NCBI RefSeq assembly: GCF_014651075.1
Contig: NZ_BMWE01000001.1
Location: 1-64,000, forward strand
Direction of reading: 5' to 3'
DNA from: Streptomyces djakartensis
GTDB lineage: Bacteria; Actinomycetota; Actinomycetes; Streptomycetales; Streptomycetaceae
Length of the DNA: 64,000 nucleotides
In this document: positions 33,314 through 42,327 of the stretch, one piece after another
Layout of the letters: the number at the start of each line of letters is the position of its first letter
Position numbering within the stretch: position 1 is the first letter of the stretch
The notes under the pieces: model-generated
What the model saw: the letters and a program-made list of their open reading frames with translations, nothing else
Database searches by the model: none
Told to the model about the DNA's origin: nothing
Position numbers and translations under genes: made by a program

Positions 33314-34165
33314 ATGCGTCCCCCGCATCCCCCGCCTCCCGAACGTTCCGCCGAGTTGCGGCGGCGATTCGCCGAAGAGGCCCGGTCCGAGCGGCCCGAT
33401 CTGTCGACGCTGTGCCTGCTGGTGGGCGCGGAGGCGGACGGCGCTCTGGACGAGGCGGGCCTGGACGCGGCGCAGGTCGAGCTGGACCGGCTGGCCGGGC
33501 TGCTGCCGTACCGGCCCGGGGGGCCGCGGGCGTGGGCGGTCGCCCTGCGGGAGCTGCTCGGTGACCGGCTGGGTTATCACGGCACTCCGGCCGACTACCG
33601 GCGGCTGGAGTCCTCGCTGCTGCACGAGGTGCTGCGGCGGCGTCGTGGGCTGCCGATCCTGCTGTCCGTGGTGTGGATGGAGGTGGCCCGGCGGGCCGGG
33701 GCGCCGGTGTACGGGGTGGCGCTTCCGGGTCATTTCGTGGTCGGTTTCGGGGCCGACGAGGGGCGGGTGCTGGCCGATCCGTTCGACGGAGGGCGGGTGC
33801 TGACCGGGGCGGACGCGGAGTTGCTGGTGGTGGGCGCCACGGGGGACCGGCTGGAGCCGTCGATGTTGCGGCCCGCTGATCCGCTGGATGTGGTGCTGCG
33901 GATCCTGAACAACGTACGGGCGTGGGCCGCGGCCCGGCCCGAACGGTCGGATGTGGCGTTGTGGGCGGTCGAGCTGTCGCTGCTGTTGCCGTCGCATCCG
34001 GCCCGGCTGCGGTACGAACGGGCGCAGCTGCTGGTGCGGCGGGGGGATTTCCTCGGCGGAGCCCTGGAGCTGGAGGCCTACGCGGAGGTGGTGGGGGCGG
34101 TGGACGCGTCCGCGGCCGAGGGGGTGCGGGGGGAGGCGTCGGCGGCCAGGGCCATGCTGAACTGA
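33314..34165 (+). CDS. SirB1-like transglutaminase-fold protein
   Basis: A 283-aa protein of the SirB1/transglutaminase-like family: NN-type helical start, then GLPILLSVVWMEVARRAGAP, YGVALPGHFVVGF and DPFDGGRVL, which replaces the catalytic triad region in this non-enzymatic family, and a C-terminal TPR-like part (LRYERAQLLVRRGDFLGGAL). The role is unknown. ATG 33314 is preferred (GAGAGGG lies upstream); the in-frame GTG at 33293 adds seven residues. It follows the GNAT gene by 30 bases and is probably in the same operon. Confidence 0.82.
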   Translation: MRPPHPPPPERSAELRRRFAEEARSERPDLSTLCLLVGAEADGALDEAGLDAAQVELDRLAGLLPYRPGGPRAWAVALRELLGDRLGYHGTPADYRRLESSLLHEVLRRRRGLPILLSVVWMEVARRAGAPVYGVALPGHFVVGFGADEGRVLADPFDGGRVLTGADAELLVVGATGDRLEPSMLRPADPLDVVLRILNNVRAWAAARPERSDVALWAVELSLLLPSHPARLRYERAQLLVRRGDFLGGALELEAYAEVVGAVDASAAEGVRGEASAARAMLN

Positions 34166-34211
34166 CCGCGGCGGCTTCTCTCGCGCGGCCGGGCCGCCTC
34201 GGCCCGGTTTC

Positions 34212-36647
34212 TCACCGCCCGTCTCGGGACGGAAGCGACTGCTCCGCCCAGATGATCTTTCCCTCGGGGAGCTGACGGGTGCCCCAGCCCTGGGTGAGCT
34301 GGGCGACGAGGAGCAGTCCGCGTCCGCCCTCGTCGAAGGTACGGGCCCGGCGCAGGTGTGGGGCGGTCGTGCTGCCGTCAAAGACCTCGCAGATGAGCGT
34401 GCGGTCGTAGATCAGTCTGAGTTCGATGGGGGGCCGGCCGTAGCGGATGGCGTTGGTGACCAGTTCGCTGACGACCAGCTCGGTGACGAACACCGCATCG
34501 TCGAGCCCCCACTCGGACACCTGCCTGCAGGCGGCCTTGCGTGTCTCGGCGACCGCGGCGGGATCCGGCGACACCGGCCAGCCGGCCACATGGGACGCGT
34601 CGAGGGCTCGCGTGCTCGCCACCAGGAGCGCCACATCGTCGTGGCGCTCCACGAGCAGGGTGCGCAGCAAGGCGTCGCAGGTGGCCTCCAGATCACGAGC
34701 CGGTCGCCGCAGCACCTCGCGCATGGCGGCGATCCCCTCGTCGATGTCACGGCCGCGGGCCTCGACGAGTCCGTCCGTGTAGAGGACGAGCAGGCTGCCC
34801 TCGGCCAGCTCCAGCTCGGTCGACTCGAAGGGCAGGCTGCCCAGGCCGAGGGGAGGCCCTGCCGGAACCTCCAGGAACTCGACGGTGCCGTCGGGTGCCA
34901 CCATGGCGGGCACGGGGTGGCCCGCCCGGGCGATCGTGCAGTGGCGGGAGACCGGGTCGTAGACGGCGTAGAGGCAGGTGGCACCGACGTCACCGTCGGA
35001 CAGGGCCAGGGTGGCTCCCCCGCCGGCCGGGTGGTTGACCAGGTCGTCGAGGTGAGTCAGCAACTCGTCGGGGGGCAGGTCGACGTCTGCCAGCGTGCGG
35101 ACGGCGGTGCGCAGCCGCCCCATGGTCGCCGAGGCCTGGATGCCGTGGCCCACGACGTCGCCGACGACCAGGGCGACCCGGGCACCGGAGAGCGGAATGA
35201 CGTCGAACCAGTCGCCGCCCACACCGGCCCGGGCGCTGGCGGGCAGATAGCGGTAGGCGACCTCCAGGGCCGCCTGCTCGGGGAGACGCTGCGGCAGCAG
35301 GCTGTTCTGCAACGTGAGGGAGGTGTCGCGCTCACGGGTGTAGCGCCGGGCGTTGTCGATGCACACGGCGGCGCGGGCGGTGATTTCCTGGCCCAGCAGC
35401 AGATCGTCCTGCTCGAAGCGCTGGGGCCGCCGGTGGCGGGAGAAGGTGGCCACTCCCAGGGTGAGGCCACGCGCGCGCATGGGCACCGCCAGCACCGAAT
35501 GGAAACCGAAGCGCCGCATCCGTTCGGCCCGTTGCGGGGCCGTCCGGTCCAGATCGTCGAGGGCGGCGGGGGTGATGTGCTCGATGACCGGCCGCCCCGC
35601 GGCCAGGCAGACCGCCGCGGTGGAGCCCTCCGGATAGGCCGCCACCGTCCCGTGCGGCACCACGGCTTCGGGGCGGCCCTCCAGAACCGACTGGGAGGCG
35701 ACCCGCCGCAACATCACCGGACCGTGCGGCGCGCCCTGCGGGGGGTCCTCGCCCCCTTCGATCGCGGGCAGGAGATCGACGGTGACGAAGTCCGCGAACC
35801 GCGGGACGGCCACGTCGGCGAGTTCCTGAGCGGTACGGGGCAGGTCCAGGGTGCTGCCGATCCGCAGGCTGGCGTCGTCGACCAGGACCAGCCGCTGCCG
35901 GGCGAGGTACTGCTCCGTCACGTCGTGCGCCGACAGCAGGACACCTTCGACGCGCCGCCCGCCGGCGTCCCGCACCGGGACGAGGGACACCGACCACACG
36001 CTCTCCCGTTCGTGGCCGGCGAGGTGCAGCGCGGCTCCCAGCTCCTGGAGACGACCGGTCCGCAGCGCGGTCCGCATGCCCTCCTCGGTCCGCTCGCTCT
36101 CCGGGTCGAGGACGATCTCCGTCACCCGCAGACCGCGCATCTCCTCCTCGGGCAGGCCGATCACCCGCTCCATGTCCGCGTTCGCCCAGCGCAACCGCAG
36201 TCCGGCGTCGTACAGGGCCATGGAGTAGGGAGCCTGCGCGAAACCACGCCGCACGAACGCATCGCCCTCGGGCGTCGGTTCCGGACGGGCGACCGGTGAC
36301 ACCAGCAGCCAGTCGTCGTCCCCGTCGTGCTCCCGGTGATGGGCCAGCAGCCCGACGGCGAGCCGGTGACCGTCCCGGTGCAGCAGCGTGACCGTCCCGC
36401 TCCACCTTCGCAGGCCGGTGAGCGAGGCCGGCACCTGGGCGTCAGCGGCGTCCGCCAGCAGCCGGGCCGCGCTGCGGCCGATCACTTCCCGGGCCCGGTA
36501 TCCGAGCAGCCGGCGGGCCCCCTCGTTCCACGCGGTCACGACACCGTGACCGTCGACGACGGCCCTGGCCGTGGCCGCCTCGTCGACCCCTGGCTGCGGC
36601 CAGGCGCTGGACGGGCCCTCGTCCCGGGCGGACGGGGATCCGGTCAT
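34212..36647 (-). CDS. PAS-PAS-GAF-SpoIIE(PP2C)-HATPase regulatory phosphatase
   Basis: An 811-aa cytoplasmic multi-domain regulator. The order is PAS (~30-125), PAS (~145-260), GAF (~275-425), SpoIIE-type PP2C phosphatase (~450-660, with GDWFDVIPL and GDVVGHG supplying metal-binding Asp), and a HATPase_c anti-sigma-type kinase (~680-805, VVSELVTNAIRYGRPP and FDEGGRGLLLV). Such proteins both phosphorylate and dephosphorylate anti-anti-sigma partners and thereby switch sigma factors in response to ligands sensed by PAS/GAF. ATG 36647 with AGGTGAGGTC upstream is chosen. It stands alone and is divergent from the aldehyde dehydrogenase gene. Confidence 0.93.
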   Translation of the reverse strand: MTGSPSARDEGPSSAWPQPGVDEAATARAVVDGHGVVTAWNEGARRLLGYRAREVIGRSAARLLADAADAQVPASLTGLRRWSGTVTLLHRDGHRLAVGLLAHHREHDGDDDWLLVSPVARPEPTPEGDAFVRRGFAQAPYSMALYDAGLRLRWANADMERVIGLPEEEMRGLRVTEIVLDPESERTEEGMRTALRTGRLQELGAALHLAGHERESVWSVSLVPVRDAGGRRVEGVLLSAHDVTEQYLARQRLVLVDDASLRIGSTLDLPRTAQELADVAVPRFADFVTVDLLPAIEGGEDPPQGAPHGPVMLRRVASQSVLEGRPEAVVPHGTVAAYPEGSTAAVCLAAGRPVIEHITPAALDDLDRTAPQRAERMRRFGFHSVLAVPMRARGLTLGVATFSRHRRPQRFEQDDLLLGQEITARAAVCIDNARRYTRERDTSLTLQNSLLPQRLPEQAALEVAYRYLPASARAGVGGDWFDVIPLSGARVALVVGDVVGHGIQASATMGRLRTAVRTLADVDLPPDELLTHLDDLVNHPAGGGATLALSDGDVGATCLYAVYDPVSRHCTIARAGHPVPAMVAPDGTVEFLEVPAGPPLGLGSLPFESTELELAEGSLLVLYTDGLVEARGRDIDEGIAAMREVLRRPARDLEATCDALLRTLLVERHDDVALLVASTRALDASHVAGWPVSPDPAAVAETRKAACRQVSEWGLDDAVFVTELVVSELVTNAIRYGRPPIELRLIYDRTLICEVFDGSTTAPHLRRARTFDEGGRGLLLVAQLTQGWGTRQLPEGKIIWAEQSLPSRDGR

Positions 36648-36817
36648 GACCTCACCTCGCCTCACTCCGCCCGCGTCCGTCTGCCCGGGAGCGCCCCTGA
36701 CCCGAGATGCGCCGCACCTTCACCTCTTACGACACTAGACATCAAGGGTGACAGATTGGTGCGAATGGGTCCTCATGACGGGACGGCGGCACCCACCCCG
36801 GACGGAGGGCAGCATCC

Positions 36818-38278
36818 ATGGCTGTCATCGACGAGAAGTGGCCGGACCGGGCCGAGTGGGCCGGCAAGATCTACAGCTCGGGCTGGCGTGAGCCCGAGGG
36901 CGGGATCCGTCAGGTGATCGAACCGCCCGCCGGGGGCGCGCCGGTCGACATCGGCGTCGCCTCCCCCGCGGACGTCGCCCGGGCCGGCGCGCGGGCCGCC
37001 GAGGCCGCCGGGGAGTGGGCGGCGGCAGGTCCTTCCGATCGCGTCGAGGTCCTGCTGCGCGCGTATGACGCCCTGCGTGAACGCGCCGGCACCTTCCGCG
37101 GCTGGATCGTCCGCGAGTCGGCCGGCGTCCCGGCCAAGGGCGACTACGAGATCAGCGCCGCCCTCGCCCAACTGAGACACGCCGTCGGACTCGCCTCCCT
37201 GCCCCGGGGTGAGGTCCTGGAGCCGCAGGTCCCCGGTGGGACCAGCCTGGCGTGGCGGGTGCCGCTCGGTGTCGTCGGTGTGGTCAACCCCTGGAACGCG
37301 CCGCTCCTGTTCGCGATGCGCGCGCTGGCACCCGCGCTCGCGCTGGGCAATGCCGTGCTGCTCAAACCCGACCCGCTCACCCCGGTGTCCGGAGGCGTCC
37401 TCCTGGCGCGGCTCTTCGAGGACGCCGGACTGCCCGACGGGCTGCTGCACGTCCTGCCGGGCGGCGCGGAGACCGGGCAGGCGGTCGCCGCGGACCCGAA
37501 TGTCGCCATGGTCGTGTTCACCGGCTCCACCGAGGCCGGACGCGCCGTGGCCCGGGTGGCGGGTGAGGGGCTGAAGCGGGTCGTGCTGGAGCTCGGCGGC
37601 AAGAACTCGCTCATCGTGCTCGACGACGCGGATGTGGAGGCGGCCGCCTTGGCCGGGGCGGTGAGCAGCTTCGGCTACGGGGGACAGGCGTGCGTCGCGG
37701 CAGGCCGCCACCTGGTCCATGCCGACCTGGCCGGGGCGTACACCGACGCGCTGGTCGGGCACGCGCGGGCCATGCGCCTCGGCGACCCGGCCGAGGAGGG
37801 GGTGAGCCTCGGCCCGGTCGTCAGCGAACGGCAGGTCACCAGGATCGAGCGCATCGTCGACGAGAGCGTGGCCGCCGGGGCGCGGGTACTCACGGGCGGC
37901 CGGCGCGACGGGCTCTTCTACCCGCCGACCGTCCTGGACCACGTCGACCGGGCCATGCCCGTGTTCACCGAGGAGATCTTCGGCCCCGTCGCCCCCGTCA
38001 CGCCCTTCCGCAGCGAGGCCGAGGCCGTCGAGATCGCCAACGACACCGCGTACGGCCTGACGGCCGCCGTGCACTCCGGCTCCGCGCCGAGGGCGGTCGC
38101 TGTCGCCGAGCGGCTGCGCACCGGCATGGTCCACATCAACGACGTGTCCGCCAAGGACGCCGCGAACGCCCCCTTCGGGGGCATGGGCGTCTCCGGCAAC
38201 GGCTCCCGCATCGGCGGCACGGCCAGCCTGGAGCAGTTCACCCAGTGGCGCTGGATGACGGCACCGGGACCGGCGTGA
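36818..38278 (+). CDS. Aldehyde dehydrogenase (benzaldehyde-dehydrogenase-like)
   Basis: A 486-aa NAD(P)+-dependent enzyme of the ALDH superfamily. Catalytic Cys is in GYGGQACVAAGR, catalytic Glu in VLELGGKNSL, and the cofactor loop reads FTGSTEAGR. The N-terminal PVDIGVASPADV and C-terminal PFGGMGVSGNGSRIGG segments resemble aryl-aldehyde (vanillin/benzaldehyde) dehydrogenases, so an aromatic aldehyde is likely but not certain. It stands alone behind a 170-bp promoter region and ends at a strong terminator. Confidence 0.9.
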   Translation: MAVIDEKWPDRAEWAGKIYSSGWREPEGGIRQVIEPPAGGAPVDIGVASPADVARAGARAAEAAGEWAAAGPSDRVEVLLRAYDALRERAGTFRGWIVRESAGVPAKGDYEISAALAQLRHAVGLASLPRGEVLEPQVPGGTSLAWRVPLGVVGVVNPWNAPLLFAMRALAPALALGNAVLLKPDPLTPVSGGVLLARLFEDAGLPDGLLHVLPGGAETGQAVAADPNVAMVVFTGSTEAGRAVARVAGEGLKRVVLELGGKNSLIVLDDADVEAAALAGAVSSFGYGGQACVAAGRHLVHADLAGAYTDALVGHARAMRLGDPAEEGVSLGPVVSERQVTRIERIVDESVAAGARVLTGGRRDGLFYPPTVLDHVDRAMPVFTEEIFGPVAPVTPFRSEAEAVEIANDTAYGLTAAVHSGSAPRAVAVAERLRTGMVHINDVSAKDAANAPFGGMGVSGNGSRIGGTASLEQFTQWRWMTAPGPA

Positions 38279-38290
38279 CATCGGGGCGCG

Positions 38291-38325
38291 CGAGAGCCCC
38301 GGCCCTCACCGGGCCGGGGCTCTCG
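38291..38325. terminator. Strong bidirectional terminator
   Basis: A perfect 15-bp stem CGAGAGCCCCGGCCC / GGGCCGGGGCTCTCG (38291-38305 with 38311-38325) with a 5-base loop, between convergent genes. Confidence 0.9.
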
Positions 38326-38344
38326 CCGGACTGCCGGCCGGAGG

Positions 38345-40816
38345 TCAGTTCGGCTTGGTGTCGATGACCACGGTGCGCTCCGCCGCCGTCTTGCCGCGCA
38401 GCGCCTTGCGCAGCGCGGTGACGACGTCCTGCGGCAGCACGTCGCGCTTTCCGGTCGCGGTCTCGATCTTCACGCCGTCGAAGGTCGTGCCGTACGCCGC
38501 CTTGAGCGCCTGAAGGTCGTAGGTGTCCACGAGCTTGCCGTCGACGGCCTTGAACCCGAGGATCTTCGGCAGCGACAACGCGCCGAACGGAATGCTGTGC
38601 GCCGGGTCGGTCTGCACGATGGCCTTGGCGGACATCGCGGGCTGCGCGAAGTCCTTCAGCACCCGGTCGACCTCGGCGTTCGAGACGGTCGGCTCGCGGG
38701 TGGTGGTCGGCAGGTTCACCGTGCCGGCCGCGCCGGTCTCCACCTGGGTGCGGTACGCCTCCTCGATCGCGGCCGTCGACTTGGCGATGTCGACGCCCTT
38801 GCCCGTCCTGCCGTACACGGGGACGGCCTTGCCGCCCTCGAACTTGATCGTGCCGTCGCTCGCCGAGCCGCCGCCGCCCGCCGCGTTCTCGAGGGAGGCG
38901 TGCAGCTTCTCCTCGTCGACGGGCATGACCGGGGTGACGACGCGGTGGTTGCCGAAGAGGGAGCCGACGACCGAGATCGGGTTGTAGTCGCTCTTCGCCG
39001 CCGCGTCGGCCGTGGCGTCCATGTCGAACTGGAGTCCGGCCTTGTCCGGGTCGAGGGACACGGTCCTGCCGCCCACCGACAGCTTCAGCGGCTTGCCCAC
39101 GTTGCCGTCGAAGGCCTCGTCGAGCTTCTTGACCGCGCCGTCGCGGGTGGTGCCGCCGATGTCGACGCCGAGCACGGTGGTGCCCTTGGGCACGTCGGTG
39201 CGGTTCATCAGCAGCCCGGCGCCGTAGACGCCACCGGCGGCCACGACCACGCCCGCCGCGAGCAGCACGAGCTTGTTGCGGCCCTTCTTCTTCGGCGCCT
39301 TCGTGGAGCTCGCCGGGGCCGGGGAGGCCGGCTCGGGCAGCCTCGGGGCCGTGTGGGGCACCGGGCCGTCACCGGACGCGCCCGGACCGAACGGCGAGGC
39401 CGCGCCGGGCGGTACGACGGGGATGCCGCTGGTGACGGTGTGCCCGGAGACGTTGTCGTGGCGGGGACCGCCGTAGCCCTGACCGTCCGGGGGTTCGGGG
39501 GCCGGCTTCTGCGGGGTGAGGATGGCGGTGTCGTCACTCATGCCGCCGCCGGTGCCCGCGGCGCCCGGGCCGGTGGTCGCGGTGCCGGGGCCGGTGGGGC
39601 CGGTGAAGGCACCCGGGGCGCTGGGTGCGCCGGGGCCGGAGGAGCGGTGGGGCTCGTCGAAGGGGGCGCCGGGGGTGCCGGGCTTGCCGGGACCGTTGAA
39701 GATGCCCGGCGAGCCGGAGCCCGCGGGGCCCTTGGGGCCGCCCCCGGTCTGCTGGAAAGCGCTGGGGCCGCCGGCCGTGCCAGGACCTCCGGGCTCGTCG
39801 AAGTCACCGGCCCGGCCGGGGCCGCCAGGCCCGCCCGGTGCGGACCGGCCGGCCGACGGCACCATCGGGCCGTTCCCGGTGACCGGACCGCCGGTCGGGC
39901 CGGCAGGGCCCCTGCTTCCGGGGCCGCCGGGCCCGCCTGTCTCTCCGAAGCCGTTGGGAGCACCCGGGCCGCCGTAGCCACCCTGCCCGTTCTGCCCGCT
40001 CTGCCCGTTCTGACCATCGCCGTTGTCCGAGAAGTACGGCAGGTCGTCCCGGCGCGGCTCCCCACCGCCACCGCCCGGGGCGGGACGCGAACCGTTGCCC
40101 CGCGGGCCCGCCGCCAGTGCCTCGGTGACGTCGAAGGAGCCGGTGCCGCCTCCGTGCCCGGGCGCGACGGGGCCACCGGTCGCGCCGCCCGGCAGCCCGG
40201 AGCCGTTGGTGCCGCCGGAGCGGGAACCGCCCGGCACGCTCATGGAGCCGACCACACCGCCCGGCCGCCCGGCGCCCGGTCGCGCCCCACCGGAGGCACC
40301 CGCGCCGGCCGAACCGGGCGCACCCGTACCGGTACCGCCCGCCGCCGGACCGGAACCGCCCGGCAGACCGGCACCGTTGGTGGAGCCGGCGCCCGGACCG
40401 GACTTGCCCGGACCGGACTTGCGGGGCGCGAACCAGTCGCTGGCCGGCTTGTCGTCGGCCGGCTGGGCGGAGTCGGCGGGAGGCTCGGCCGCGTCCGAGC
40501 CCATGCCCCGGGACGTGGCGGCGCCCGGCGGCGTCGGCGCCTCGGCGCGCGTGCCGGTGTCGCCCGTGCTCTCCGCGTCCGTGACGGGCTTGCGCACCAC
40601 CACCGGCGGAATGGGCCGCGATCCGGGGATGTTGATCCGGATCCGGGTCGTCAGCGTGGTCTCGGTCTTGCGTTCCTCCGGCCGCGCGGCCGAACGGCCC
40701 GCGTCCGTACCACCGTCGGAGACCGCCGGAATGCCGTACGGCGGCGTACCCGACGGGTAGGCGGCTCCGCCGCGCCCGTTGGGCCCGGAGGACGGAGTGT
40801 CAGTTTCACGACTCAA
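38345..40816 (-). CDS. Large Gly/Pro-rich membrane protein with peptidoglycan-binding (YoaR/VanW-type) region
   Basis: An 823-aa protein with a TTG start preceded by GGGAGAAC. Residues 1-500 are an unusual Gly/Pro/Ala/Ser-rich cytoplasmic region. One membrane helix follows at ~508-535 (KKKGRNKLVLLAAGVVVAAG). The extracytoplasmic ~290 residues contain two copies of a PG_binding_4-like fold (VLGVDIGGTTRDGAVKKLDE; KGVDIAKSTAAIEEAYR), as in VanW/YoaR proteins, but the VanW domain itself is absent. It probably binds cell wall or links cytoplasm and wall. It stands alone on its strand. Confidence 0.85.
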   Translation of the reverse strand: MSRETDTPSSGPNGRGGAAYPSGTPPYGIPAVSDGGTDAGRSAARPEERKTETTLTTRIRINIPGSRPIPPVVVRKPVTDAESTGDTGTRAEAPTPPGAATSRGMGSDAAEPPADSAQPADDKPASDWFAPRKSGPGKSGPGAGSTNGAGLPGGSGPAAGGTGTGAPGSAGAGASGGARPGAGRPGGVVGSMSVPGGSRSGGTNGSGLPGGATGGPVAPGHGGGTGSFDVTEALAAGPRGNGSRPAPGGGGGEPRRDDLPYFSDNGDGQNGQSGQNGQGGYGGPGAPNGFGETGGPGGPGSRGPAGPTGGPVTGNGPMVPSAGRSAPGGPGGPGRAGDFDEPGGPGTAGGPSAFQQTGGGPKGPAGSGSPGIFNGPGKPGTPGAPFDEPHRSSGPGAPSAPGAFTGPTGPGTATTGPGAAGTGGGMSDDTAILTPQKPAPEPPDGQGYGGPRHDNVSGHTVTSGIPVVPPGAASPFGPGASGDGPVPHTAPRLPEPASPAPASSTKAPKKKGRNKLVLLAAGVVVAAGGVYGAGLLMNRTDVPKGTTVLGVDIGGTTRDGAVKKLDEAFDGNVGKPLKLSVGGRTVSLDPDKAGLQFDMDATADAAAKSDYNPISVVGSLFGNHRVVTPVMPVDEEKLHASLENAAGGGGSASDGTIKFEGGKAVPVYGRTGKGVDIAKSTAAIEEAYRTQVETGAAGTVNLPTTTREPTVSNAEVDRVLKDFAQPAMSAKAIVQTDPAHSIPFGALSLPKILGFKAVDGKLVDTYDLQALKAAYGTTFDGVKIETATGKRDVLPQDVVTALRKALRGKTAAERTVVIDTKPN

Positions 40817-40860
40817 GGCAGGTTCTCCCGGTTGGCTCCGCCGCCCGTCACAACCTCACG

Positions 40861-40907
40861 ATGGGGGTCCCCCCTGCACGAGCGAAGTCGAGTGCTTGGG
40901 GGAGGCT
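40861..40907. repeat. Streptomyces-type intergenic hairpin repeat
   Basis: ATGGGGGTCCCCCC at one end and CTTGGGGGAG at the other enclose GCACGAGCGAAGTCGAGTGC, which contains an inverted repeat GCACGAG.../...CGAGTGC. I know this combination as a repeat family in Streptomyces intergenic DNA. It sits upstream of the TTG-start gene at 40816. Confidence 0.7.
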
Positions 40908-41010
40908 CGGCGGCGCCCACCACCATACTGGCCACTTCTCGCCCGTATCCCGTGACCGTTGGGGAAACTCACACCGGACCCCCACGCGCACGTTCTGGCG
41001 AAGTGGTACG

Positions 41011-41421
41011 TCACTTGGCAAGTCGGACGGGATCGCCGCCGGGTTGCCGCCCCGGACCGAGGGTGGCGCAGATCACAGCCACGGCGATGCCGCCGAGCAG
41101 GAAGAGGTAGGAGCCGCTTCCCGCGGCGAAGAGGAAGTCTCCCTCGGGGCGGCTGGCGGTGAGCAGGATGACGGCCAGCATCCAGCCGGCCGCGGCCGCG
41201 ACGCCCCCGGCCCTGCCGCGGGTGAGGCGCGCGGCGCCGAGGACGAGCCCGGCCTCACCCGCGAAGGCGAGCAGGAGCCCGCCCGGGAACCATCCGGGCT
41301 GCAGGAGCGCCCCGGCCGTGCTCACCACGGCCCCGAGCAGGAAGAGCCCGAGGTGGGCGGCGGCCCGCCCCAGGGACGGCGGCCGCAGCGGCTGGGCGAG
41401 CAACGGGGTCCGGTCGTTCAT
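41011..41421 (-). CDS. Small DUF6113-type membrane protein
   Basis: A 136-aa protein with four predicted membrane helices ([76 protein letters not shown]). Its ATG overlaps the mshB stop in ATGA, so translation is coupled to mshB. Function unknown. It is found next to mshB in streptomycetes, which suggests a link to mycothiol or redox balance, though this is only context. Confidence 0.8.
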   Translation of the reverse strand: MNDRTPLLAQPLRPPSLGRAAAHLGLFLLGAVVSTAGALLQPGWFPGGLLLAFAGEAGLVLGAARLTRGRAGGVAAAAGWMLAVILLTASRPEGDFLFAAGSGSYLFLLGGIAVAVICATLGPGRQPGGDPVRLAK

Positions 41422-42278
41422 GAGACCTCCTCGACACCGGCGAACAGGTCCGTCTCCCGCTCGCCGGAGCCCCGCTCACCCCGCACCAGTTCGTAGTACT
41501 CCGTGGTCAGGAGCGGCTGGGCGAGTTCGTTGGACAGCACGAAATAGGGCTCGGCCACGGTGATCTGGGTGGCGTGGGCGCGCATCGCGGCGGCCTTGGC
41601 GGCGGCGTGGGCGGTACCGTCCACGACTGTGGTGATCCGCTCGTCGGCCACGACGCCCGGCACGTCGTCGACGGCGGCCGACTTGGTGAAGGGCAGACCT
41701 GGCAGATCCTCCTGGAGCCGGACGAAGGCCTCCTCCACGACGGACCGCGGAACCCGGTTCCAGTACACCTTCGGGATCTTCCATCCGGCCTCGGCGGCCA
41801 GCTCCGCGGCGCGCATGGCGACCCGGTGGGCCTGGATGTGGTCGGGATGCCCGTAACCGCCGTTGTCGTCGTAGGTGACGAGGACCTGGGGGCGCACCTC
41901 CAGGATCACCTCGACGAGGTGTGCCGCGGCCTCGTCGACGTCGGCCTGCCAGAAGCAGCCGGGGTCGTCGTTGTCGGGCAGCCCCATCATCCCGGAGTCG
42001 CTGTAGCGTCCGGCGCCGCCGAGCAGGCGGAAGTCCCGGACACCGAGCTCGGCCATGGCGGTGCCGAGCTCGCCGCGCCGGTGCTGGCCCAGGGCGGCGC
42101 CGGCCAGGTGGGCCAGCCCGGGCGGGATGACCTCGCCGCGCTCACCGAGGGTGCAGGTGACCAGGGTGACGTGGGCACCCTCGGCCGCGTACCTGGCCAT
42201 GGTCGCGCCGTTGTTGATCGACTCGTCGTCCGGGTGCGCGTGCACCAGCAGCAGACGACGGGAGGGCAGTTCCGTCAT
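41418..42278 (-). CDS. mshB: N-acetyl-GlcN-inositol deacetylase, mycothiol biosynthesis
   Basis: A 286-aa zinc deacetylase of the LmbE/MshB family. The zinc ligands are in [11 protein letters not shown] (His15 and Asp18) and [12 protein letters not shown]. MshB removes acetate from N-acetylglucosaminyl inositol, the second step of mycothiol synthesis, so the host makes mycothiol rather than glutathione. Length and motifs match the enzyme rather than the related amidase Mca. The ATG at 42278 begins the conserved part. A membrane protein gene overlaps its stop by 4 bases. Confidence 0.94.
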   Translation of the reverse strand: MTELPSRRLLLVHAHPDDESINNGATMARYAAEGAHVTLVTCTLGERGEVIPPGLAHLAGAALGQHRRGELGTAMAELGVRDFRLLGGAGRYSDSGMMGLPDNDDPGCFWQADVDEAAAHLVEVILEVRPQVLVTYDDNGGYGHPDHIQAHRVAMRAAELAAEAGWKIPKVYWNRVPRSVVEEAFVRLQEDLPGLPFTKSAAVDDVPGVVADERITTVVDGTAHAAAKAAAMRAHATQITVAEPYFVLSNELAQPLLTTEYYELVRGERGSGERETDLFAGVEEVS

Positions 42279-42327
42279 GGGACCAGCCTATGAGGCGCCG
42301 GGGTGGGGGTGGTCACGCCCTGGGGCG

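Noticed and set aside
34356..36299. 647-codon plus-strand open frame over the SpoIIE-type phosphatase gene
   Set aside because: No domain or plausible composition; it mirrors the well-supported minus-strand gene.
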